From the NCBI RefSeq assembly GCF_000069785.1, contig NC_010528.1:1302001-1366000 (forward strand): a DNA stretch of 64,000 nt, given 5' to 3'. The translations under genes were made by a program, and so were the position numbers. The DNA comes from Cupriavidus taiwanensis LMG 19424. Lineage in GTDB: Bacteria > Pseudomonadota > Gammaproteobacteria > Burkholderiales > Burkholderiaceae. Positions 25,651 to 34,797 of the stretch are shown in pieces. Under the pieces are notes generated by a model. The model had not been told where the DNA came from. It searched no databases and saw nothing but the letters and a program-made list of their open reading frames with translations. Position 1 is the stretch's first letter. Every line of letters begins with the position of its first letter.

Positions 25651-26283
25651 TCAGCTGTTGCGCGACAGCGCCAGGCGCAGCAGGTCGGCGACGGTGTTGA
25701 CGTTGAGCTTTTCCATGATGTTGGCGCGGTGCGCCTCGACGGTCTTGATGGAAATGCCCAGGTCGTCGGCGATCTGCTTGTTCAGGCGGCCAGCCACGAT
25801 GCGCTCCAGCACCTGCTGCTCGCGCGTGGTCAGCTTGCCCAGCAGGTCCTTGGCGGCGCGCTGCTCGCGCGCGGTGGAATGGTCGGTGCGGGCTTTCTGC
25901 AGCATGCGCTCGACCAGCGCGCGCAGCTCGGACTCATCGAAGGGCTTCTCGATAAAGTCGATCGCGCCGCGCTTCATCGTCGACACCGCCATCGGCACGT
26001 CGCCGTGGCCGGTGATGAAGACGATCGGAATGTCGATCTGCTCGGCCAGCATGCGCTCCTGCAGTTCCGGCCCGCTCATGCCCGGCATGCGCACGTCCAG
26101 GATCAGGCAGGACACCTGGCTGGCGTCGTAGGCGGCGAGGAACTGCTCGGCGCTGGTGAAGCTGCGCACCTGATAGCCATTGCCCTCCAGCAGCCAGGTC
26201 AGCGAGTCGCGCATGGCTTCATCGTCGTCGACGATGAATACGGTCTCGCCGCGGTGGGGCGTGGGGTTTGGCGTTGCGGTCAT
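25651..26283 (-). CDS. Two-component response regulator, FixJ/TodT type
   Basis: A 210-residue regulator. The receiver domain is at residues 13-130, with acidic pocket D19-D21, phospho-acceptor D63 in CLILDVRMPGMSGP, T91 and K113 (IEKPF). The C-terminal LuxR-type HTH is at 150-205 (LTTREQQVLERIVAGRLNKQ, then TVEAHRANIMEKLNVN). The FixJ-like receiver and its partner kinase, a PAS-containing membrane sensor 165 bp upstream, indicate one signalling pair. GAGGAG precedes the ATG. The divergent position next to the PDH operon suggests, but does not show, control of pyruvate dehydrogenase. Confidence 0.92.
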   Translation of the reverse strand: MTATPNPTPHRGETVFIVDDDEAMRDSLTWLLEGNGYQVRSFTSAEQFLAAYDASQVSCLILDVRMPGMSGPELQERMLAEQIDIPIVFITGHGDVPMAVSTMKRGAIDFIEKPFDESELRALVERMLQKARTDHSTAREQRAAKDLLGKLTTREQQVLERIVAGRLNKQIADDLGISIKTVEAHRANIMEKLNVNTVADLLRLALSRNS

Positions 26284-26448
26284 GTAGTCTCCTCGGGACA
26301 ACAATTCATTGCTGCGAAGTGTAACCGGCAGCGGCCCTCTGTGGCGAGACAGGCCCCCCACGTCGGAGGGGAAGCGGCCCGGCCGGTGCCAGGCATCCGA
26401 TGATGCGCAAGGGTGCGCGGGCCCGCGTGCGCAGGCGCTCGATCGTTG

Positions 26449-29061
26449 TTATTCGGCCAGCGTCTCGGCCGGGGCCGACTGCAGCGGCAGCATGATCTTG
26501 AATGTACACCCGATGCCGTCGACATTGTTTTCGACCCACAGCCGGCCCTGGTGCGACTCGATGATCGAGCGGCAGATGTTCAGCCCCATGCCCATGCCGT
26601 CGGACTTGGTGCTGAAGAACGGCTCGAACAGCCGCTCCTTGGTGGCCTCGTCCACGCCCGGGCCCTGGTCGATGACGTCGATATGGACGTTGTCGCCAAT
26701 CTCACCGGGCTCGACCCGCGCATGCAGCCGCACCACGCCGCCGGCGCGCATCGCCGGCAGCCCGGCCATGGCCTCGACCGCGTTCTTGAGCAGGTTCACC
26801 AGCACCTGCTCGATCAGCACCGGATCGACATAGACCGTCAGCGGCGGCGCCGGCAGGCGGGTGAGGATGGTGACGCGGCGGCGCGTCGCCTCCAGGTCGG
26901 CCAGGCCCACCGCGTCGGCGACGATGTCGTGCAGCGCGGCCTCGCGCCGCTGCGGCTGGCTGCGCTTCACGAAGCCGCGGATGCGGCTGATGATGGTGCC
27001 GGCCCGCACCGCCTGCGCCGAGGTCTTCTCCAGCACCGGGATCAGGTCCTCGGGCGTGCTGCGCCCCGAATGCAGCCGCGCCACGGCGCCCATGCAGTAG
27101 TTGTTGATCGCGGCCAGCGGCTGGTTCAGTTCATGCGCCAGCGACGACGCCATCTCGCCCATGGTGGTCAGGCGGCTGGTGAACTGCAGGCGTTCTTCAT
27201 GCTGGCGCGCCATTTCCTCGGCGGCCTTGCGCACGGTGATGTCGGTGGCGATCTGCATCTGCGCCAGGTGGCCGTCGACCCACTGGATATAGCGGCGGCG
27301 CACTTCGAACCATTTCTGCATGTCGGGCACGAACACCTCGCGCGCATCCGACGCGTACGGCATCAGCTCCGATGCCGGCAGGCCGGCATAGGCATCGACG
27401 AAGTCGGTGTTGTCGCTCGAGACCTGGTCCTTGTCGAGTTCGTCGCCGGCCAGCTTCAGGTGGCCCTCGGCCTCCCAGCCGAACAGCTGGCGGTAGTAGC
27501 GGTTGGCGAACAGCAGCTCGGCCTTGTCGGTGGCCAGCACCGACACTGCGGCGTCCAGGCTTTCCAGCACCGTGGTGAAGCGGTCATGCGCGGCGGCCAG
27601 TTCCTCGCGCGCGCGCTTGGGCTCGGTGATGTCCGTCATCGAGCTCATCCAGCCGGTATGGCGGCCGCGGCTGTCGACCAGCGGCGACACGTACATGCGG
27701 GCGTAGAAGCTGCTGCCGTCGCGGCGCATCACGCGCATCTCGTAGCCGCCGGCGGGCGACTTGCCCTGCAGCGTCAGGTCGATCTGCTTCTGCATCTCCT
27801 GCTGGTCGTTGGGCGGCCAGTAGGGGAAGGGCGGCAGGCGCCCGACCAGGTCGTTCTCCTGCCAGCCGGTCATGCGGCAGAACGCAGGGTTGACGTAGGT
27901 GATGCGGCCGTTCAGGTCGAGCGCGCGCAGGCCGATCAGCATCGAGTTTTCCATCGCGCGCCGGAACGAGGTCTCGGCCAGCAGCGCGCGCTGCGCCTCG
28001 GAGCGGCGGCTGGTATGCCGCCACATGCTCCACAGGCTCCACAGCAGGAAGCAGGACAGCCCCACCACCAGCCACAGCAGCATGTTGTTGGGCAGGTTCG
28101 AGGCCGGCGGGTAGGCATCGGCGCGCAGCGACAGCGAATGGCCCGGCGGGTCGAGCAGCACCTCATACGAGAGCGCGTTGCCCGGCACCGGCCGCAGCGA
28201 GGTGCTGGCGCGGGTCTGGTTGTTCTTGTCGATCAGCGAGAAGCGGTAGCGCTCGGTCAGCTCGGGCGGCAGCAGGTGGGTCAGGATGCCGTTGATCGAA
28301 TACAGCGCGCCCAGCGTGCCGAGGAACTCGTTGTCGCGCACGATCGGCACTTCCATCAGCATGAAGCTGTCGCCGCGCTCGTTGACCAGCGGGCGCGAGT
28401 AGACCACGCGCTGGGTCTCGCGCGCGGCATCGAAGGTGTCGAGCACTTCGGGCTCGAGCGGCTGGTCCTGGCTCTCGCGCAGGCGGCTGGCGAACTCTGA
28501 TGTCGACGGCAGCGACCAGCGGCCCCGCTTGGTGGCGTCGAGCCAGTTGATGAAGACGATCTCGGGGTTCTCGCGCAGGATCTCCTGCGCCGCGGTGCGG
28601 TAAGCGCCTTGCTCCAGCTGCGCGGCGGCGATGTCGCGCGCCAGCGAGGCCAGCTGGTCCTGGTTGCTCAGCAGCGAGAGCCGCACGCGCTGCTGCGCCC
28701 ACGCCGCGTCGCGGTACAGCGCGTCGCGCTGCTGCTGGCGCTCGGTCTCGTGCAGCGACCACAGGATCACGCCCATCGCCACGGTGAAGAGCACAATGGC
28801 AACCAGCGGGATGAACATGAACCAGCTGGTGGCCACAAGGTTGCGCCAGCGCAGCCACCACAGGCCGCGCGGCGGCGCCACCGGGACGCCGTCGTCGGAG
28901 CCGAGCGCTTCGATCGGCCCAAGGCCCGCCGCCGGGGAGGGCGCATGCGGGACATGCGCGGACTCGCCGCCCGCGGCCTTGGCTGTACCCGACGCATCGG
29001 AAGGAAGCATGGCGGCGCGCAGGCTGCGGAAAAGACGATCGAGGCGGTTGGAAAACGGCAT
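26449..29061 (-). CDS. PAS-domain membrane sensor histidine kinase
   Basis: An 870-residue kinase. The N-terminal cytoplasmic tail is followed by TM1 (about 78-103, FMFIPLVAIVLFTVAMGVIL), a periplasmic sensor region of some 220 residues, and TM2 (about 325-348, LLWLVVGLSCFLLWSLWSMW). Two PAS domains follow (about 365-485 and 495-625; the first has GRITYVNPAFCRMTGWQEN). The HisKA phospho-acceptor is H in SLAHELNQPLAAINNY (about residue 640), and the HATPase has ENQ-type LIEQVLVNLLKNAVEA and GMGMGLNICRSIIESHQG. It belongs to the FixL/DctB-like group. The large periplasmic loop resembles dicarboxylate-type sensors; the ligand is unknown. The start at 29061 lacks a strong Shine-Dalgarno. Confidence 0.93.
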   Translation of the reverse strand: MPFSNRLDRLFRSLRAAMLPSDASGTAKAAGGESAHVPHAPSPAAGLGPIEALGSDDGVPVAPPRGLWWLRWRNLVATSWFMFIPLVAIVLFTVAMGVILWSLHETERQQQRDALYRDAAWAQQRVRLSLLSNQDQLASLARDIAAAQLEQGAYRTAAQEILRENPEIVFINWLDATKRGRWSLPSTSEFASRLRESQDQPLEPEVLDTFDAARETQRVVYSRPLVNERGDSFMLMEVPIVRDNEFLGTLGALYSINGILTHLLPPELTERYRFSLIDKNNQTRASTSLRPVPGNALSYEVLLDPPGHSLSLRADAYPPASNLPNNMLLWLVVGLSCFLLWSLWSMWRHTSRRSEAQRALLAETSFRRAMENSMLIGLRALDLNGRITYVNPAFCRMTGWQENDLVGRLPPFPYWPPNDQQEMQKQIDLTLQGKSPAGGYEMRVMRRDGSSFYARMYVSPLVDSRGRHTGWMSSMTDITEPKRAREELAAAHDRFTTVLESLDAAVSVLATDKAELLFANRYYRQLFGWEAEGHLKLAGDELDKDQVSSDNTDFVDAYAGLPASELMPYASDAREVFVPDMQKWFEVRRRYIQWVDGHLAQMQIATDITVRKAAEEMARQHEERLQFTSRLTTMGEMASSLAHELNQPLAAINNYCMGAVARLHSGRSTPEDLIPVLEKTSAQAVRAGTIISRIRGFVKRSQPQRREAALHDIVADAVGLADLEATRRRVTILTRLPAPPLTVYVDPVLIEQVLVNLLKNAVEAMAGLPAMRAGGVVRLHARVEPGEIGDNVHIDVIDQGPGVDEATKERLFEPFFSTKSDGMGMGLNICRSIIESHQGRLWVENNVDGIGCTFKIMLPLQSAPAETLAE

Positions 29062-29212
29062 GGGAGGGATTGACGGCTGACCGACCAGTGTACCGAGATT
29101 ATTGCGGTGCGTCGCTTGGGGAAAGCGCCAATGAAATCCCGGCGCCGCATGCCGGCGCCGCCAGGGCGGCGACACGCGCCATGCCCTTTCGGCAGTGCTT
29201 CTTTGTGCGCTG

Positions 29213-29231
29213 CCACATAATTCCACATTAT
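29213..29231. promoter_or_regulatory. Helically phased direct repeat CCACATWAT
   Basis: CCACATAAT and CCACATTAT begin exactly 10 bp apart, one helical turn, about 30 bp upstream of the -35 of the aceE promoter candidate. This is a plausible activator or response-regulator site. Confidence 0.45.
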
Positions 29232-29262
29232 AAAAAACGATATCGCAATTTGAAAATTTCGC

Positions 29263-29291
29263 TTGTGCTCGACTTTCGGCTTCCATAGAAT
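29263..29291 (+). promoter_or_regulatory. Candidate aceE promoter
   Basis: TTGTGC and TAGAAT are separated by 17 bp. The predicted transcript would have a leader of about 185 nt. Confidence 0.45.
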
Positions 29292-29485
29292 CGGACCGAC
29301 CCAAGAATGCGGGCGGTAGCCATGCGCCTGCCGCGCGGAGAAACCGGAACAGGTTTCCCGGCGGCGGCTCCGATGCAAGGCGGCAATGGCACCGATCCTC
29401 CGCAAGTCGGTGCGAGTCATACGTTGAGTCGTGTCCGGCGCGCCAGCGCGGACGCGGAAGCCAAGAATTCACCCAGGAGACAGTC

Positions 29486-32173
29486 ATGTCCGCCGTACCA
29501 GAGCAGATCCTCGGCGCCTCGAGCGCCAACGACGCCGATCCCCAGGAAACCCATGAATGGCTCGACGCCCTGCAGGGCGTGCTGGCCGCGGAAGGCCCGG
29601 AGCGCGCCGCGTTCCTGATCGACAAGCAGATCGAATACGCTCGCGTGAACGGCGTGACCCAGCCGTTCCACGCCGAGACGCAATACATCAACACCATCCC
29701 GGTCGAGCAGCAGGCCCGCATCCCCGGCGACCAGGACATCGAGCACCGGATCCGCTCGTACACCCGCTGGAACGCCATGGCGATGGTGCTGCGCGCGAAC
29801 AAGCACACCAATGTCGGCGGCCATATCTCGTCGTTTGCCTCGGCGGCCACGCTGTACGACGTCGGCTACAACCACTTCTGGCGCGCCCCGTCCGAGCAGA
29901 GCGGCGGCGACCTGGTCTTCGTGCAGGGCCACTCGGCACCGGGCGTGTACTCGCGCGCCTTCCTGCTGGGCCGCCTGACCCAGGACCAGCTCGACAACTT
30001 CCGCCAGGAAGTCGACGGCAAGGGCATCTCGTCGTACCCGCACCCGTGGCTGATGCCGGACTTCTGGCAGTTCCCGACGGTGTCGATGGGCCTGGGCCCG
30101 ATCATGGCCATCTACCAGGCCCGCTTCATGAAGTACCTGGACAGCCGCGGCCTGGCCAAGGCTGGCGACCGCAAGGTCTGGGCTTTCCTGGGCGACGGCG
30201 AGACCGACGAGCCGGAATCGCTGGGCGCGATCGGCATGGCCGGCCGCGAGAAACTCGACAACCTGGTCTTCGTCATCAACTGCAACCTGCAGCGCCTGGA
30301 CGGCCCGGTGCGCGGCAACGGCAAGATCATCCAGGAACTGGAGTCCGAGTTCCGCGGCGCCGGCTGGAACGTGATCAAGGTGGTGTGGGGCAGCAAGTGG
30401 GACGCACTGCTGGCGCGCGACACCAAGGGCCTGCTGATGAAGCGCATGATGGAATGCGTAGACGGCGAGTACCAGACCATGAAGGCCAAGGACGGCGCCT
30501 ACGTCCGCGAGCACTTCTTCAACACGCCCGAGCTCAAGGCGATGGTCGCCGACTGGTCCGACGAGGACATCTGGCGCCTGAACCGCGGCGGCCACGACCC
30601 GCACAAGATCTACGCCGCCTACAAGGCCGCCAGCGAGCACAAGGGCCAGCCCACGCTGATCCTGGCCAAGACCATCAAGGGCTATGGCATGGGCGACGCC
30701 GGCCAGGCCATGAACGTCGCGCACCAGCAGAAGAAGATGCCGGTCGACGCGATCCGCAAGTTCCGCGACCAGTTCAATATCCCAGTCGCCGACGACAAGC
30801 TCGAAGACGTGCCGTACCTCACCTTCGAGGAAGGCTCGAAGGAACTGGAATACATGCGCCAGGCGCGCATGAACCTGGGCGGCTACCTGCCGGCGCGCCG
30901 CCAGAAGGCCGAAGCGCTGCAGGTGCCGGAGCTGAAGGCGTTCGAAGCCCTGCTCAAGGCCACCGGCGAAGGCCGCGAAGTGTCCACCACCATGGCCTTC
31001 GTGCGGATCCTGAACACGCTGCTGAAGGACAAGCAGATCGGCAAGCACGTGGTGCCCATCGTCCCGGACGAGTCGCGCACCTTCGGCATGGAAGGCCTGT
31101 TCCGCCAGGTCGGCATCTGGAACCAGGAAGGCCAGAAGTACGTGCCGGAAGACCATGACCAGCTGATGTTCTACAAGGAATCGCAGACTGGCCAGGTGCT
31201 GCAGGAAGGCATCAACGAAGCCGGCGCCATGTGCGACTGGATCGCCGCCGCCACGTCGTACTCGACGCACGGCGTGCAGATGATCCCGTTCTACATCTAC
31301 TACTCGATGTTCGGCATCCAGCGTATCGGCGACCTGTGCTGGGCCGCCGCCGACATGCGCTCGCGCGGCTTCCTGCTGGGCGGCACCGCCGGCCGCACCA
31401 CGCTGAACGGCGAAGGCCTGCAGCACGAAGACGGTCATTCGCATGTGTTCCACGCCGTCATCCCGAACTGCATCTCGTACGACCCGACCTTCCAGTACGA
31501 ACTGGCGGTGATCATGCAGGACGGCCTGCGCCGCATGTACGCCGAACAGGAAGACGTCTATTACTACCTGACGGTGATGAACGAGAACTACGAGCATCCG
31601 GAAATGCCGGCTGGCGTAGAGCAGGACATCGTCAAGGGCATGTACCAGTTCCGCAAGGGCGTCGAGAACAGCAACGCGCCGCGCGTGCAGCTGCTGGGCT
31701 CGGGCACGATCTTCCGCGAGGTGATCGCCGCCGCCGAGCTGCTGAAGAAGGACTGGGGCGTCGAGTCCGACCTGTGGGGCTGCCCGAGCTTCACCGAACT
31801 GGCGCGCGACGGCCAGGCCGCCGAGCGCTACAACCTGCTGCATCCGGCCGAGACCCAGCGCGAAGCCTTTGTCACGCAGAAGCTGAAGTCGGCCCGCGGC
31901 CCGGTGATTGCCTCGACCGACTACGTGCGCGCCTTCGCTGAGCAGATCCGTCCGTACGTGCCGCGCCGCTACGTGGTGCTCGGCACCGATGGCTTCGGCC
32001 GCTCGGATACGCGCGAGAAGCTGCGCCACTTCTTCGAAGTGGACCGTTACTGGGTCACGCTGGCCGCGCTCAAGGCGCTGGCCGACGAGGGCGCGATCGG
32101 CCGCGACAAGGTTGCCGAGGCGATCAAGAAGTACAACCTCGACCCGAACAAGCCCAACCCGATGTCGGTCTGA
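29486..32173 (+). CDS. aceE: Pyruvate dehydrogenase E1 component (homodimeric type)
   Basis: An 895-residue thiamine-diphosphate enzyme that decarboxylates pyruvate and acetylates the lipoyl arms of E2. It is the single-chain, E. coli-like E1. Recognisable parts are HTNVGGHISSFASAATLYDV near the N-terminus, the ThDP-binding GDGETDEPESLGAI ... NCNLQRLDGPVRGN segment (about residues 237-290), and the transketolase-like domain with GEGLQHEDGHSH. AGGAGA lies 6 bp upstream of ATG. It is known in R. eutropha as pdhA and heads the operon aceE-aceF-Ntn hydrolase-lpdA. Confidence 0.97.
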   Translation: MSAVPEQILGASSANDADPQETHEWLDALQGVLAAEGPERAAFLIDKQIEYARVNGVTQPFHAETQYINTIPVEQQARIPGDQDIEHRIRSYTRWNAMAMVLRANKHTNVGGHISSFASAATLYDVGYNHFWRAPSEQSGGDLVFVQGHSAPGVYSRAFLLGRLTQDQLDNFRQEVDGKGISSYPHPWLMPDFWQFPTVSMGLGPIMAIYQARFMKYLDSRGLAKAGDRKVWAFLGDGETDEPESLGAIGMAGREKLDNLVFVINCNLQRLDGPVRGNGKIIQELESEFRGAGWNVIKVVWGSKWDALLARDTKGLLMKRMMECVDGEYQTMKAKDGAYVREHFFNTPELKAMVADWSDEDIWRLNRGGHDPHKIYAAYKAASEHKGQPTLILAKTIKGYGMGDAGQAMNVAHQQKKMPVDAIRKFRDQFNIPVADDKLEDVPYLTFEEGSKELEYMRQARMNLGGYLPARRQKAEALQVPELKAFEALLKATGEGREVSTTMAFVRILNTLLKDKQIGKHVVPIVPDESRTFGMEGLFRQVGIWNQEGQKYVPEDHDQLMFYKESQTGQVLQEGINEAGAMCDWIAAATSYSTHGVQMIPFYIYYSMFGIQRIGDLCWAAADMRSRGFLLGGTAGRTTLNGEGLQHEDGHSHVFHAVIPNCISYDPTFQYELAVIMQDGLRRMYAEQEDVYYYLTVMNENYEHPEMPAGVEQDIVKGMYQFRKGVENSNAPRVQLLGSGTIFREVIAAAELLKKDWGVESDLWGCPSFTELARDGQAAERYNLLHPAETQREAFVTQKLKSARGPVIASTDYVRAFAEQIRPYVPRRYVVLGTDGFGRSDTREKLRHFFEVDRYWVTLAALKALADEGAIGRDKVAEAIKKYNLDPNKPNPMSV

Positions 32174-32208
32174 TCCGGCAGCCTGCACCCACCCCCGCAG
32201 TACGGCAA

Positions 32209-32262
32209 CGCCGTGCCGCGGGCGCCTCGGGCCGAGTCCCGACGGCGCCTTGCGGCACGGCG
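32209..32262 (+). repeat. Long intergenic hairpin between aceE and aceF
   Basis: Three stacked stems add up to 22 bp: CGCCGTGCCGC/GCGGCACGGCG (11), GGCGCC/GGCGCC (6) and TCGGG/CCCGA (5), closed by a 6-nt loop with only a 1x2 internal loop and one bulge. There is no U-tract, so it is more likely an mRNA stability or processing element than a terminator. Confidence 0.75.
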
Positions 32263-32340
32263 GCGTGACAGAAGCGGGCGGCGAAGGTAATCTCGCCGCT
32301 TGCGGATGTCGCGCGTGCCGGCCTGCCCAGGAGACACTGA

Positions 32341-34029
32341 ATGAGTCAAGCGATTGAAATCAAGGTGCCGGATATCGGCGACTATGACGCCGTCCCCGTC
32401 ATTGAAGTGCATGTGAAACCCGGCGACAGCATCAACGCGGAAGACGCGCTGGTGACGCTGGAGTCCGACAAGGCCACCATGGACGTGCCGTCGCCGCAGG
32501 CCGGCGTGGTCAAGGACGTCAAGATCAAGGTTGGCGACAACGTGGCCGAAGGCTCGGTGCTGGTGATGCTGGAGCCGGCCGGGCAGGCCGCTGCCGCACC
32601 TGCCGCCGCACCTGCAGCCGCGCCCGCACCGGCTCCCGCGCCGGCACCTGCCGCAGCCGCTCCGGCCCCTGCGCCCGCTCCCGCTCCCGCTCCCGCTCCC
32701 GCCGCGGCGCCGGCCGCCGCTGGCGGCACCATCGAAGTCAAGGTGCCCGATATCGGCGACTACGACGCCGTTCCGGTAATCGAAGTCCACGTCAAGCCGG
32801 GCGACACCATCAGCGCAGAAGACGCGGTGGTGACGCTGGAATCGGACAAGGCCACCATGGACGTGCCTTCGCCGCAGGGCGGCGTGGTCAAGGAAGTCAA
32901 GGTCAAGGTCGGCGACAACGTGTCCGAAGGCACGCTGCTGCTGATCCTGGAAGGCGCGGCCACCGCCGCTGCTGCCGCACCGGCCGCTGCCGCCGCGGCA
33001 CCGGCTGCCGCTGCCAGCGCGCCCGCTCCGGCGCCGGCGCCTGCCGCCGCGCCCGCGCCGGCCGCTGCGCCGGCTGCCGCGCCGGCCCCTGTCGGCGCAA
33101 CCGGCAAGGCCGCCCACGCCAGCCCCTCGGTGCGCAAGTTCGCGCGCGAGCTGGGCGTCGATGTCTCGCGCGTGCCGGGCACCGGTCCCAAGGGCCGCAT
33201 CACCCAGGAAGACGTGCAGAACTATGTCAAGGGCGTGATGACCGGCCAGGCCGCCGCGCCGGCCCAGGCTGCCGCGGCCGGCGCCGGTGGTGGCGAGCTC
33301 GGCCTGCTGCCGTGGCCGAAGGTCGATTTCACCCGCTTCGGCGAGGTCGAAAGCAAGGCCCTGTCGCGCATCAAGAAGATTTCGGGTGCCAACCTGCACC
33401 GCAACTGGGTCATGATCCCGCACGTCACCAACCATGACGAAGCGGACATCACCGACCTGGAAGCCTTCCGCGTGCAGCTGAACAAGGAAAACGAGAAGGC
33501 CGGCGTCAAGGTGACCATGCTGGCGTTCATGATCAAGGCCACGGTCGCGGCGCTGAAGAAGTTCCCGAACTTCAATGCTTCGCTCGACGGCGACAACCTG
33601 GTGCTGAAGAAGTACTTCAACATCGGCTTCGCCGCCGACACCCCGAACGGCCTGGTTGTGCCGGTGATCAAGGACGCCGACAAGAAGGGCGTGCTCGAGA
33701 TCAGCCAGGAAATGAGCGAGCTGGCCAAGCTGGCGCGCGACGGCAAGCTCAAGCCCGACCAGATGCAGGGCGGCTGCTTCTCGATTTCGTCGCTGGGCGG
33801 CATCGGCGGCACGTACTTCACGCCGATCATCAATGCGCCCGAAGTGGCCATTATGGGCGTGTGCAAGTCGTACATGAAGCCGGTGTGGGACGGCAAGCAG
33901 TTCGCGCCGCGCCTGACGCTGCCGCTGTCGCTGTCGTGGGACCACCGCGTCATCGACGGTGCCGAGGCGGCGCGCTTCAACACGTACTTCGCGCAACTGC
34001 TGGCGGACTTCCGCCGCATCCTGCTCTAA
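32341..34029 (+). CDS. aceF: Pyruvate dehydrogenase E2, dihydrolipoamide acetyltransferase (two lipoyl domains)
   Basis: The 562-residue core of the PDH complex, transferring acetyl groups from lipoyl arms to CoA. Domain order: lipoyl 1 (residues 3-78, lipoylated Lys in [12 protein letters not shown]), an Ala/Pro linker, lipoyl 2 (about 123-200, again [11 protein letters not shown]), a second Ala/Pro linker (to about 255), the E3-binding domain ([20 protein letters not shown]), a linker, and the catalytic domain ending [17 protein letters not shown] with the active-site His. The two lipoyl domains are near-identical, including at DNA level, which points to recent internal duplication or gene conversion. 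GAGA lies just before the ATG. It follows aceE after 167 bp. Confidence 0.97.
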   Translation: MSQAIEIKVPDIGDYDAVPVIEVHVKPGDSINAEDALVTLESDKATMDVPSPQAGVVKDVKIKVGDNVAEGSVLVMLEPAGQAAAAPAAAPAAAPAPAPAPAPAAAAPAPAPAPAPAPAPAAAPAAAGGTIEVKVPDIGDYDAVPVIEVHVKPGDTISAEDAVVTLESDKATMDVPSPQGGVVKEVKVKVGDNVSEGTLLLILEGAATAAAAAPAAAAAAPAAAASAPAPAPAPAAAPAPAAAPAAAPAPVGATGKAAHASPSVRKFARELGVDVSRVPGTGPKGRITQEDVQNYVKGVMTGQAAAPAQAAAAGAGGGELGLLPWPKVDFTRFGEVESKALSRIKKISGANLHRNWVMIPHVTNHDEADITDLEAFRVQLNKENEKAGVKVTMLAFMIKATVAALKKFPNFNASLDGDNLVLKKYFNIGFAADTPNGLVVPVIKDADKKGVLEISQEMSELAKLARDGKLKPDQMQGGCFSISSLGGIGGTYFTPIINAPEVAIMGVCKSYMKPVWDGKQFAPRLTLPLSLSWDHRVIDGAEAARFNTYFAQLLADFRRILL

Positions 34030-34101
34030 GCGGGGTGGCGCCGCGCGGGCAGGGCAACAGCCTGGCCCGCGCGGCGCGCCACGCGCAACCGGGAGCAAGC
34101 C

Positions 34102-34764
34102 ATGACTACCTGTGTTGTCGTCAGGAAGGGCGCCGAGGTGGCGATCGCGGCGGACGCGCTCGTCACCTTCGGCGATACGCGCCTGTCGCGCGCCTACGAG
34201 CGCAACCAGAAGGTGTTTCCGGTTGGCGACGGCTTTATCGCGCTGGCCGGGACCACGGCGCACTTCCCGGTCATGCGCACGCTGCTGGCGGGGCTGGGCG
34301 ACGAGTGCCGGCTGGGCTCGCGCGACGACGTCTTCCGCACCTTCCTGAAGGTGCACGAGAAGCTGAAGTCGGACTACTTCGTCAATACCAAGGAAGACGA
34401 TGACGATCCCTACGAGTCGTCGCAGATCGTATGCCTGATCGCCAATCCGGCGGGCATCTTCGGCGTCTACTCGTACCGCGAGGTGTTTTCGTTCGACCGC
34501 TTCTGGGGCATCGGCTCGGGCCGCAACTACGCGCTGGGCGCGATGCACGCGGTCTATGACCGGCCGGACCTCGGCGCGGGCGAGATCGCGCGCATCGGCG
34601 TCGATGCCGGCGTGGAGTTCGACAAGAGTTCGGCGGGGCCGATCGAGGTGCATACCGTGCGGCTGCGCGAGCAGGATGCCGCGGCGGCAGCGGACCAGGA
34701 CGATGGCGCGGACGGCAGTCCGGCGGGCGGCAACGCAGCAACCAACAACGACGGCGCGCCCTGA
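34102..34764 (+). CDS. Proteasome/HslV-like Ntn hydrolase in the PDH operon
   Basis: A 220-residue protein whose N-terminus MTTCVVVRKGAEVAIAADAL matches the HslV/proteasome beta fold. After Met removal Thr2 would be the nucleophile, and the supporting Asp (AAD, residue 18) and Lys (ERNQKVF) are conserved. A glycine pair GTTAHF follows, as in HslV. The last 30 residues are acidic, Ala/Asp-rich and disordered. It is not standard HslV, which sits beside hslU; no ATPase is near. It lies between aceF and lpdA (72 and 33 bp gaps), corresponding to ORF3 of the R. eutropha pdh cluster. Role unknown; peptidase activity is an inference. Confidence 0.85.
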   Translation: MTTCVVVRKGAEVAIAADALVTFGDTRLSRAYERNQKVFPVGDGFIALAGTTAHFPVMRTLLAGLGDECRLGSRDDVFRTFLKVHEKLKSDYFVNTKEDDDDPYESSQIVCLIANPAGIFGVYSYREVFSFDRFWGIGSGRNYALGAMHAVYDRPDLGAGEIARIGVDAGVEFDKSSAGPIEVHTVRLREQDAAAAADQDDGADGSPAGGNAATNNDGAP

Positions 34765-34797
34765 AGCCGAGAGGCGGGCGCGCATAGAGGAGCAAAC

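Larger units (their letters stand above)
29062..29485. other. Control region between the two-component system and the PDH operon
   Basis: A 424-bp divergent spacer. It holds an AT-rich patch (29213-29262) with a direct repeat, a promoter candidate at 29263-29291 and then a predicted leader of about 185 nt to aceE. The leader has a small hairpin (GAAACC/GGTTTC, about 29339-29356) but matches no riboswitch that I know. Confidence 0.5.

Noticed and set aside
26413..28500. A long plus-strand frame opposite the sensor kinase
   Set aside because: Product is His/Gln/Arg-rich and unlike any protein; the kinase domains are complete on the other strand.
32575..33110. GCC/CCG-rich repetitive DNA in aceF
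   Set aside because: It encodes the Ala/Pro linkers between lipoyl, E3-binding and catalytic domains; it is not an independent repeat element.
34102..34764. Naming the PDH-operon Ntn hydrolase hslV
   Set aside because: It lacks a linked hslU, has a divergent C-terminal half and sits in a different operon; only the fold and catalytic residues are shared.
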